Shown here piece by piece: positions 12,701-24,700 of a stretch of 64,000 nt of DNA. The DNA lies in the NCBI GenBank assembly GCA_022828595.1, contig JAKGHH010000006.1, positions 13,574,499 through 13,638,498 on the forward strand. Direction: 5' to 3'. The stretch's first letter is position 1; the number at the start of each line of letters is the position of its first letter. The position numbers and the translations under genes were made by a program. The notes beneath the pieces are model-generated. The model ran no database searches. It saw nothing but the letters and a program-made list of their open reading frames with translations, and was not told the origin of the DNA. Source of the DNA: Nelumbo lutea. Lineage: Eukaryota > Streptophyta > Magnoliopsida > Proteales > Nelumbonaceae.

Positions 12701-15700
12701 CTCTACACTCCTCAAGCTGAGCATAGATGTTAATCATGCCCAGCTTGCTTATATAGTGCGTCAGCTTTCCTTTTGGAACACCTTTGGTCAAAACATCAAC
12801 CAACTACTATGTGCAATGTTGATAGTTGCCTAGTTGTCACAATAGATCATCATTGGCTTTCATAGTCAATACCCAACTCTCCCAAAAGCGATATGAACCA
12901 CAATAATTCTGACACTCCATTTGCCATTGCCCTATACTTTGCTTCAGTTGAGGATCTGGCAACCATAGACTGTTTCTTACTTCTCCATGAGACAATGTTC
13001 CTTGCCACCAAAGCACAATATCCTGAGGTGGATCTCCTATCATCAATACATCCGGCCAGTCAGTATTAGTGTATGCCTCTAGTTTGATGTCTCTACTTTC
13101 ATGTCTCCATGCTTGGCAAGCATAATATGTTTCCCTGGAGTGCCTTTCAAGTGGAACAAAACTCTTTTTTGCGGCTGCTAAATGTGCATCTTTGGGAGAA
13201 TGAATAAACTGACTAATAAAACTTACTTCATAGGAAATATTTGCTGAGTCATGGTTTAAGGTGGGAGATGGGGCAAGAATTAGATTCTGGGAAGATGAGT
13301 GGTGTGAAGTAGGGAAGTTGTGCGAAGTTTGCCTGAAACTTTATAGGCTATCTAAACACCAGATTAGAATTGATCAATGCTTTGAAGTGTGCAGATAAAA
13401 GATTGTATGGTGTCCCAAATTCAGAAGACCCTTGCTAGACCAAGAAATAGAAGAATGTGTTTAGTTGTTGAACTTGCTTCAAGTTGTCTGAAACCAATGA
13501 GGTTCAGACCTGTTTAGTAATTAGAAAAGAAAACAGAGATGAAGAGAAGAGAAAGGAAGAAGAGAGGAGGAAGAAAGAATAGAAGAAAAAAGGGGTTCAA
13601 ACTTGTTTAGTCTGCCACCCCAAGTACTATTTATATTAGGCTTACAATAAAAAGAGGTACAATGACAGGAATACCCCTATCACTAGAAACTACTAAAAGA
13701 AACATTGTAACAGCACTATGATCAGAGAAACAAATGAAGAAGTGGGACCACAAGCTGGTCAATCATTTTCTCTACACTCCCCTTCAAGTTGGGAAAATAT
13801 ATTTATCATTCCCAACTTGCTTAAATTTGTTTCAAGCTTGATTCTGTTGACTGCCTTGGTGAAGACATCGGCAAGTTGCATATTAGTGGCAACATAAGGA
13901 AGGCATACTTCCGGAGAGGCAACTTTATCTCATATTAAATGTCAGTCAACTTCATTGTGTTTGGTTCTACCATGTTGTATTGGGTTGTGAGCAATGTTAA
14001 TGGTCACCTGGTTATCACAATATAGCATCAGGGGTCTTTCAAACTCAATTCCCAATTCTATAAGGAGAGATTTCAGCCATAATATTTCTGCAACACCATT
14101 ATCCATAAACCTGTATTCAGCTTTAGCACTGAAGTGAGCAACAACATTTTGTTTGTTGCTCCTCCAAGAAACTAGATTTCCTCCAACAAAGGCACAATAC
14201 CCTGAAGTAGATCTCTTATCATCAATACAACCTGCCTAATCTGCATCAGTGTATACTTCTATTTTCATATGACCATTATTTTTAAAAAGTATACCTCAGC
14301 CTGGACACCTTTTCAAGTAGGCTAAAATCCTCTCAGTAGCAAGGAGGTGTGAGGTCTTGGGAGAGTGCATGTACTGACTAACAACACTGACAGCATAAGA
14401 AATGCTAAGGAGAGTCAAGCATAGGTAGAGAAGTCTTCCTATCAGTAGGCTTAGCTCCCAATTATCCTGTTTCTTCCAAGAGATCAAGAACATACTTCCT
14501 CTGGGAAATAAAAATGCCATGCTTGGACCTTGCCACTTCAATCCCAAGGAAATACCTCAACTCACTCAGGTCCTTTACTTCCTGTCACAACAATGTCACC
14601 AACATACACAGGTCGGACAATGCCAAGGAATATTTTAAAAAGAACTTAGCATTATATCTATTAGAGCATGGAGTAATCCATCAAAGTAGTTGTTTTTACA
14701 CTCCACAACAAAATAGTGTAGTAGAAAGGAAGAACAGACACATCGTAGAAATTGCAAGAAGAATGATGATACCCTCTACTGTTCCAGTTCGGTTTTGGGG
14801 TGATGCAGTTCTCATAACAACTTTCCTGATTGATCAGCTGCCTTCTCGTATTCTTGGATATAGCACCCCGTTCAGCCTTCTTTTTCTTAAGGGGGAGGTG
14901 CTCCACATTCCTCTTAGGGTATTTGGTTGTGTTTGCTTTGTCCATGTTCTTGGTCCTCACTGCTCGAAGCTTGACCCGAAGGCAAAGAAGTGTGTCTTTC
15001 TTGGGTATGTAAAAAACTAGAAGGGATATTGTTGCTATGACCCATCCTCTAGGAGTCGGTATGTTACTATGGATGTCACATTTTTTGAGTCCACACCTTT
15101 CTTCTGGGGGGTTCTTCTTAGGGGGAGTGTTTTGGGGAAGGAAGTGAGCAATCTATACCACTTCCGGTTCCAGTCCCCTTGTCCACTCCAGTGTTCGACC
15201 CTCCTATGTCACCTACTTTACTACCTCCCTTGCTTCCTGTTTCTCAATGCTTTACACGACAACGCCTACGACTTCGCAGGGAGGTTGATTCCACAGTAGA
15301 AGAACCCACATCATTTCTTATCGACTCCTCGGAGACTCCAGATTCGACTGACATTGGCTGAGGTATGCCCCTTGCTTCCTTTGATGTTTTAGTTCCTATT
15401 GATTTCGCTAACCCCGTTGCAGATGACCTTGACCTTCCTATTGCACTCAGAAAAGGGAAGAGAAAGTGTATTGCTCATTGTATCTCACACTGCCTCTCCC
15501 ATAGTGGACTTTCTCCTTCTTACCGAGCCTTCCTTTTTCTGATTTGCAGCTTGTTGATGTTCTTACAAAAGGTGTTGCAAGAAACAAGCTGGAGCATGAT
15601 CTACACAAGTTGGGAATATGTGACATTTATTCCCAACTTGAAAGGGTATTTTTGTATTTGTACATTATTTTTTATGAAGTATATAAATCAAAGGAAGGGG

Positions 15701-18700
15701 GCGACTAGAATTAATTCTTTTCGGCTTCCTCTCATTTTCTTCTACTTCTTCTCTTCCTTTCTAGATGAAACCTTTCATCTCTTTCTTCTTTTCTTCACAA
15801 AGTTTATATCAAAAAATAGCTATAAGCTTTTCTACTGTAATATAGTCCACTAGCTTCATGCCCTCCACCAATCTTCATCCCTATCTTGAGATCTTGAAAA
15901 CACGAGAAGAAGGGTAAAAGGTGATAGAGCAATTAAGAGACTTGATTAATTTACTAACAAACATAAGGTTTAAAAGGGAATTTGGGAACACACAAAACTG
16001 AGGACAAGAGTAATGAATCCACGTTAGCATTACCAATACCACAGATAGAAAATGTAGAGTCATTAGCAAGTGTAACTGTGTGTGATGTAGAGGACTGAGA
16101 AAGAGAAGAAAACACACATGGAGTCCTAGTGCTATGATGTGAAGCTCCCGGGTTGAGGGTGGCCCATGTAGCATAACAAAAATTGATAGTATGTCCCTCT
16201 AGTCCATAGTGTGTATACTTCCTCGGACTATTACTATGTCTTCTACCATGAGCTCCCCCTAAATCTTGACCATGGTTTTCAAGGCGCCAAGGCGAGTCTA
16301 GGCTTTTGGGGGGCACCATGTCGCCTAGTCACCAGATGTTTTTATGTTAAAAACATAGATCCAATGGTATTTCCCTAGGTACCATAACCATATTTCTTTA
16401 ATAATTATTCATGATTTTCATAAGAAAAGTATAAATTTCATTTAAAGTATAGAAAATCAACATATTCATGAGAAGAAAAGGAAGAAGGAAAATAAAATTA
16501 AAAAAATATAGGGGCTGAACCCTTATTTTTGTTATAGGAAAAGAATAAAATAAAAGGTATTGGTAGTAGAAGAAGAAGAAGAAGAATAATATAAGGAAGA
16601 AGAAAATGTGTTGATTAGATAAAATTTTAAGTTCTTTCTTACTTATTGGTTCAAGTTGAAGTCTTTTTTTTTTTGTTTGATCAATAACAACAATTTCATT
16701 AAATTAAGAGAATAGAGGGAAAGGAATACAGAGGGAGATAAAATAACTTAGCTCCCCAAAAAACAGAAAACTCAAGGAAAGCAAAGAAAATTAAAAACTA
16801 GCCTAGAAAACAGCCTCCCTAGTCACTCCTTGCTTGGCCAACCCATCCGCAAATGAGTTGGCACTCCTCTTCACCCAACTGTACTGAATCTCTATGTCCC
16901 TACCCAGCCATAAGAACTGTTTTTTCTCATTGTTAAAGTTCCACAAACCACTGTCCTCTGTCTTCAACCAATTAACCACCACCTTCGAGTCACCTTCCAG
17001 AATCAAACGACTAATATTTAGATCTTAATGTTTGTGTTGATTAAACTCCAATAAATAAGAAAATAATAAAAAGAAATTAGTATATAAACATACAAAATGA
17101 TTATTTTAGTTTAGTAATGTCTATTCTTTAATTATAATCTCAAAAAAGAATGAATAAAAAAGTATTTTATGGTAGGAAGTAGAAAACTGCTTGGCGATTA
17201 GGTGAGGCGAGCTTCAAAGAGCACCTTGTTGCCTAGGCATTGCCTAGGTGTCACCTTGATAACTATGATCTTGACCTCTAATGCGCCTACCACCATGATT
17301 GAACATGGGACCACTACTACCACCATGACCTGGCTGAACTCCTCGAGCTCCTCTGCCACCACAATCTCCCCCTCTTGTCACTACAAAAGTAGACCTATCA
17401 AACACAATAGAGTGCTCCAGAGGTCTAACAGAAATCCTCTAAAGACATGCAAATACTTTTTTAAGAGTGGTCTTGACAGTATGGCCGGCCAAAAATAAGA
17501 GGAGAAGAGGAGAGAAGAGGAGAAGAGAAGAGAAGAGAGGAGGGAAGAAAGAAGGGTTTTGCAATGTAACAGTGTTGGCGGCGCCAACCTTTATTTTAAT
17601 ATATATAGGGCGGTAGAAATAACAAGGGAAAAGACCCTTGTGCCCCTGAGTACAATAACAGACATAACAAAAAGAAAAAACGAAATAAAAAACACTTTAA
17701 TTAGCCAAACAGGCCCTAACATCTGCAACTAAATTATTTTAACATTATTCTAACACTCCCCCTCAAGTTGGAGCATAGATGTCAATCATGCCCAACTTGT
17801 CACACAAATCTTTGTGCCGCACATGATGGAGGCCTTTGGTGAAGATATCTGCAAGTTGTTCTTCTGAGTTGACATATGGTGTACACACTTCTCCACTTTC
17901 AAGTTTCTCTCTAATAAAATGCTTGTCCACTTCAATGTGTTTCGTCCTGTCATGCAGAATTGGATTAGCAGCAATATTGATGGCAACTTTATTGTCACAG
18001 TAGAGTGACATTGGATTGCTTATTGCGAAACCTAGTTCACCTAACAGATTTCTTATCCACATGATTTCTACAACTCCATGAGCCATCGCTCTATACTTTG
18101 CTTCAGCACTGGATCTAGCCACCACACTTTGTTTTTCGATTCTCCATGTGACAAGGTTTCCTCCTACAAAGGCACAATACCCACTGGTAGACTTTCGGTC
18201 ATTGACTGCTCCTGCCCAATCTGCATCAGTATATATTTCCACTTTTAAGTGACTGTGTTTCTAGAACAACAAACCAGCTCCAGGAAACTTCTTGAGATAT
18301 CTCAAGATCCTCTTTGCAGCCTCAAAGTGAGTTGTCCTAGGGCTGTGCATGAATTGACTAAGGACACCCACTGCATAGGAAATATCAGGCCTGGTCATAG
18401 ACAAATACAAAAGTCTCCCCACGAGTCTCTGGAACATCTTTACATTTTTCAAAAACTCTCCTTGACTGTCTCTCAGGTGGTGGTTAGGTTCAGTAGGTGA
18501 ATCAAATGGTTTTACCCCCAACTTGCTTGTATCTTCTAGTAGATCTAGTACATACTTCCGTTGAAATAAAGATGCCCTTGTGAGAGCGGGCAACATCAAT
18601 TCCAAGAAAGTATCGTAAGGGGCCTAGATCCTTCACCTCAAATTTAGTGGCTAAGAATTTTTTTAGTCTCTGGATTTCTGCCTCCCAATCTCCTGTGATC

Positions 18701-21700
18701 ACTATGTCATCCACATACACAATAAGAGCTGCAATTTTACCTTCACCTCTTTTCACAAACAAAGTATGATTTGACTGACATTGTTTGAACCCCATCTGTT
18801 GGACTGCTAAATGGAACTTACTAAACCAAGCCCGAGGTGATTGTTTCAACCCATATAGGGATTTTTTTAACCTGAACACCTTTTGTTCACTGCCTGCCAA
18901 GGAAAGGAGAATCTGGATAGAGTTCATCTTGGCTACTGGAGCAAAAGTCTCTGCATAGTCCACTCCATATACCTGTGTGAAGCCTCTTGCTACCAGTCTA
19001 GCCTTGTACCTTTCAACAGTTCCATCAGCCTTATGTTTCACTGTGAACACCCACATGCACCCCACTGGTTCCTTCCCTTTAGGAAGGTCTACCAACTCCC
19101 AAGTACCATTTTTGTGTAAGGCATCAATTTCTTCATGCATTGCATCTGTCCATTCAGGTTTTGACAAAGCTTCTGCCACAGTCTTAGGAACGGGGACACT
19201 ATCCACAGAAGAGAGAAAGGCACGGTACAAAGGTGAAACATGCTCATAGGACACAAAATTAGAGATAGGATGATTAGTGGTACAAGATCTAACACCCTTT
19301 CTCTTAGCAATAGGAATATTAAGATCATTGGTGACAGGGGAATCAACATTTAAAGGAGCAGATATACCTGGCTGATGAGACGGATCTGCCTCGGGTGAAT
19401 CCAATGATGTTGGTTGCATAGTGTCTGGCTCCATGGCTCTTGAACTCTGCTGGCTCTTATGGCGACGATGAAAAACCCGGAATGGAGGAGGATCGGGTAA
19501 AGGAGGTAGTTGAATTTGAGTCGTCGCCTGTTTCTCCTCAACCCTACTCTCCCCCTGAGGAGAAACCGAGAAAAACGGTTGACTCTCAAAGAATGAGACA
19601 TCAATGGAAACATAGTACTTGCGGGCAATGGGATCATAGCAATGATACCCCTTTCCCCTTTTGAGATAAAGGGTAACCAAGAAAAACACAATGAATAGCC
19701 CGAGGATCAAGCTTACCACGAGTAGGGGACAGGTTATGGACAAAACAACGACACCAAAAAACACGCATCGGAATGGTGGACAGTGGGGCTGTAGGGAACA
19801 AGAGCTGATGTGGGGCCTTATACTCTAGTAGCCGAGAGGGCATGCGATTGATGATATATGTCGCACACAAGACTGCATCCATCCAGAATTGTTTTGGCAC
19901 ATTCATATGAATCAGCAAGCCACGAGCAACTTCGAGAAGGTGACGGTTTTTCCGTTCAGCCACACCATTTTGTTGGGGTGTCCTGGCACAAGAGCTTCGT
20001 TGAAGTGACCCACTCAAAGCAAAGAACTTCGTGAGATCACTATGGAAATATTCCTTTGCATTGTCCGACTGGAAGATATTGATTTCCGTTTGGAACTGAG
20101 TGAACACCATGCGTTGAACATCTTTCACAATTTGTGGCACTTCATTTCGAGATCGCATAGGGTAAACCCAAGTGTATCTAGAATAATCATCAATCAAAGT
20201 AACAAAATACTTATAGCCGGCCGCAGTAGGTAGAGTAACAGGGTCCCAAACATCGTAATAAGCAATACGAAATGGAAATTCAGATCTTTTATTTCGTAAA
20301 GGTAAAGAACTTCTACAATGCTTACTCAACTGACAAGTTTGACATTGTAACTGACTCACTGACAAGGACTCAAACAACTTTGGGGACATAACTTTTAACG
20401 ACTCAAAAGAAAGATGACTTAAACGACTATGCCATAAGTAGGCTTGACTCTCACTTGACGAACTCGTGGACTCTGTTGCCACTTGACCAGCATTATTCTC
20501 TAACACGTAGAAACCATCCACCATGCTTCCTCTACCAATCGTCTTCCTTGAGGTCAAATCCTCAAACACACATGAAGACGGAAAAAAAGTGACTGAGTAG
20601 TTCAAAGAGTGAGTAAGACTACTAATGGACAGCAAATTAATAGGTAATTTCGGAACGTGCAGTACATTAGGAAGAGTAAGGCCAAGTGGGACAGGTATGG
20701 TGCCTCGGCCAGCTACGGTAGAAAAAGAACCATCAGCCAGTCTTACCTTATCTCTCCCAGAGAGAAGGTTATATGTCTGAAACAAATTAGACTTACCGGT
20801 CATGTGATTTGAGGCTCCAGAGTCGATAATCCAAGGAGAATCAGTAGTATGAGATGACACATGGAAGGTTGTGGCATTACCTGATGTCGACACAAACGTG
20901 GTAGGAGTAGGCCCAGAATCCATCTGGTGGAGAGTCCTACCATACAATTCCAAATGTTCACGAAGGAGTTGATAATATCTTCCTTAGGGTCAAAACTGGG
21001 ATGTCTCTCCTGAGTTATTGAAGGACTAGTCTCTGTTGATGCCATATGAGTTATAACTTTTTTGATTCTGCTGGCCTGGTTTCTTGCCCTGATCAGGTGT
21101 TGACTTCTTACCCAAATCCTATGCCCATTTAGGTTTTCCATGGAGATCCCAACATGTATCTTTCGTGTGTCGTGTCTTCTGGCAGTGATGCACCAAAGCT
21201 TGCTCTTATCATCTGATTTTTTCTAAGTGTCACCCTTTTTAAAGCCACCTCCGACATTTGTATCTGAATTTCCCTAGACAGCTAGGGCAACTGACTCCCC
21301 TTCTACACCATTCATCACACTTCTTTTGCTTTCTTCTAACTGCAACAAGGCATACACCTCCTGGACTGATGGCAAGTCTTTACTACCCAAGATCTGCACC
21401 CTGTTGGACTCATATGATGGATTCAGCCCTAGGAGAAAGGCAAACACTCGTTGCTGTGATACAAGTGACTTATAGGCCTTTGCATCTTCATTGCACTTCC
21501 AATTCACATTCTGATAGTGATCAAGTTCTTTCCATATTGATGTCAAATCAGAATAGTACGTCGAGAGACTCCTCCCCCCCTGCATGCAAGTAGAGGATTC
21601 AGCTTGTAGTTGATATATCTTGGCATAGTGTCTCTGCTCTGAATAGGTGGACTTCACTTGTTCCCATATCTTACAAGCAGTTTCAGCCCACATAAAAGTC

Positions 21701-24700
21701 TTCCTTACCTGTGGCAGCATTGAAACCAAGAGCCAAGACATCACCATACTATTCTCTTGGTTCCACCTATCATGCTCAACACTTCCATACTTAGGTTCCT
21801 TCACTCTCCCATTGATGTATCCTATTTTCCCCCTAGCAGTGATGTAGAGTTTTATTCCCCTAGACCACTCAAGGTAATTCAGACCATCAAAGGGAATAAC
21901 AGCCATGGGAAAGCTCATACCCATTCCCCCACTCACTCCATTGTGGCTCCTTGAAATCTCTGAAGTTGCAAAATTCTCAGTCGACATGGTCAAACAGTAA
22001 ATCAGTCCCAACCACTGGACTTAGGATCCCTCCTTACTCCACAAAACAATGCTCCACTCAGTTCACACCCACACACTTGGGTTTAACAACCAGGTTGAGC
22101 ACAATCAGTACCAAGTTCCGGACAAAAATAGAGGTACTATTCGGCAGATTTTAGACCTGTATAGTTTTAACAGTCCCAACCTACCAGAATTCCAGAATGT
22201 CTAACAACCACTAATCAGTAGGAGAGATCCTTCTTACTTATATTCAAATCAAACCATTGAGAAAACGGGTCATCCTTGACCTACTGTTGTCTTAACACAT
22301 GAACAGGATCACACGATCCAAAAAAACAGGGGTTACACAGATTTGACAGCATTCAGCCGCCCAGACTCATAGGGTTTCCACTCGGCACATGACCAAGAAG
22401 GGTAAAGAAGAGAAAAACAGGGAGAACTGTACCAGATGTAGCTATTTTTTCAGTTCGAATCAGATTTCTGTTCCGCCCAGGTTCTGCTAGTCTGTTCGAT
22501 CTTTTCTCTCAGTAAGGATGTTCGATCTGCTCTCTTTAATCAGTATTCCCGCTCTGATACCATCTTGACAGTATGGCCGGCCAGAAATAAGAGGAGAAGA
22601 GGAGAGAAGAGGAGAAGAAGAGAATAGAAGAGAGGAGGGAAGAAATAAGGGTTTTGCAATGTAACAGTGCTGGTGGCGCCATCCTTTATTTTAATATATA
22701 TAGGGCGGCAGAAATAACAAGGGAAAAGACCCTTGTGCCCCTGAGTACAATAACAGACATAACAGAAAGGAAAAACGAAATAAAAGAACACTTTAATTAG
22801 CCAAACAGGCCCTAACATCTGCAACTAACTTATTTTAACATTGTTCTAACAAGAGGGAAGGGCAGATCCACCTAGTATTTGTGGTCTCACTGGTTTATGT
22901 TCAGCCTGCAACCCTACTAAGAATCTGGTTACATCAAGTTGTTCTTTCTGTTGTTAAATTTTGACATTAGATGTAAGGGGATGATAAACATTCAACTCAT
23001 TCTAAAGATTCTTGATGCTAGCATAATACTCCTCAAGACTTTGATTACCCTATTGTAGATTAAAATACTCTTTCTAAAGTTGATATACTTTGGTAGTGTT
23101 ATATTGTCCAGATTAAAGCTTCTTTTCATGGTCCCAAATCTCCTTAACTGTATCTAAGAACATAAAATTCACATTAATCTTGGGTTCCATAATATTCCAC
23201 AACCATGTCATAATCTGTGTATTTTCTTGTTCCCACTCACTGTACCCATGAGAATCACCTGAGGGTTTTTCTTCTTTCAACCTGAGGGTTTTTCTTCTTT
23301 CACATGCTTCACCAAGGTGCACAATTCTCACCATTCAGTTTAATAGAAGTCATTGCACATTCAGGTAATTAGGGGGAATCATAACACTAGATTTGTATTC
23401 ACTTCTATCTCCCATAGCTGCCATGGTAAAAAAAAAATCCACTCACTAGTATTTCACACCACCTCAATTGCTAGCCACAACACTGCACATTAATGTCTGG
23501 TTATTGCTGAAAACATCTGCTGTCACAGTTTTCAGCAATAACTGTCACTGCAGTCCTACACCTTCCACCAAAGAAAGCATCTGAATACACCCAAAACACA
23601 TATTACTAGGTCTGCAATCAATACTTGTTTCACACTGTATCACCCATAACCCACCTATTTAAACCACCCAAATCAGTTCTGCACTAATCTACCCACTGCA
23701 CCTGAAACAGCCCTCTTCAATCCATCGATTAGAGGGTTTTTACCAAACCCCTGAAACAATCACTTCACCACCAATTGGAGGCATGAAAGCCTCCAAAGAG
23801 AGAAAATGATCAACTCCTTTTAAGCCCCTCTGTGAATCTCCATGTGGTTGATGAGATCTCTGCAGAGATCTAGGGCAAAGGGTGATGCAAGAATCTGGAT
23901 TGACCTGAACTGACTACAGATGCTCTGATACCATGTTACAGAACTGATCTGTACTGGTTTCAGCCCTAGAATAACAGAGAATAATAGCAGAGAAGAGAGA
24001 GAGAGAGAGAGATAACTGGTTTGCACTAGAGAGAAGAAAAGTAGATCTCTAGTCGGCCAGGTATTATTTATATGTTTCTAATTAAAAACACAAAAACACT
24101 TATGCCCCTGATTAAGTATGGGAAATAACACTTTAAACCATTATATAAAAGACATTACACCACACTCTTAATATAAAATAAAATGACCAAACTACCCCTG
24201 TACAGCCAACTCTAACAATTCCCTTAGAACTTTGACGTTTTCTCATTCCTTTTCTTCTTGTTTCCTTCCAATCATACTATAGGGCTTAATTGTAAAGTAA
24301 ATTTAATCGGAACAGAATGTAAATAGCTATGATTATACTTGCTGTTTATGTTAATAAAAGGTATTGTTATTCATAAAAAGGAACACCTAGAACAAGGATA
24401 TCCCATGCATTAAATGTGAAACCATGTAGGTTTACAAGAGAGATCCATATATGGAGAAGTAATGGCAAAAATAAATATAATGGTCATATCTTATATACAT
24501 AATTTAACAATGAATATGACATTAAAATAATGGAATGGCAAAACAGGATTCATGTCGCTGGCCCCATATAGTTGGGATAAGGCTTGGATGATGATGGTGA
24601 TATCTTATATGCATACTGTCTCTGTATCATAAAGAAGATTATGTCTTATATACATACTGTCTCTATAGTAAAAAGATGATGACGATGATGATATCTTACC

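Larger units (their letters stand above)
17471..22851 (-). mobile_element. Ty1/copia element I, both LTRs, inserted in gag of element J
   Basis: This 5,381-bp element has a 5' LTR at 22563-22851, a primer site TGGTATCAGAGC at 22562-22551, internal gag, protease, integrase, RT and RNase H on the minus strand, a polypurine tract, and a 3' LTR at 17471-17755. The flanks are AGTGG (17466-17470) and AGAGG (22852-22856), a 5-bp duplication with one change. The interrupted J gag reads GGSALPSL across the join. LTR ends on the element strand are TGTTAGAAC...CTGTCAAGA, that is TG...GA. The LTRs differ at roughly 4-5% of sites. Frameshifts and an RT deletion make it inactive. Confidence 0.9.
15851..24217 (-). 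mobile_element. Ty1/copia element J, split by element I and a TIR element; 3' half lost
   Basis: On the minus strand: 5' LTR 24217-23934 (TGTTAGAG...TGTAACA), primer site TGGTATCAGAGC at 23933-23922, gag from ATG near 23424, interrupted at 22851 by element I (17471-22851), gag resuming at 17470, interrupted again by the element 16270-17267, then the CCHC region, protease remnant and GAG_pre-integrase up to 15851, where element K begins. Integrase, RT, RNase H and 3' LTR are missing. It belongs to the same family as D, F, M and N by gag and CCHC wording. Confidence 0.75.

Noticed and set aside
19440..19664. 74-codon + strand frame within element I
   Set aside because: Antisense to the integrase-RT linker; no independent signal.
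23996..24014. GA dinucleotide run considered as a regulatory GAGA site
   Set aside because: Lies within the copia J LTR pyrimidine/purine-rich part, common to all LTRs here.
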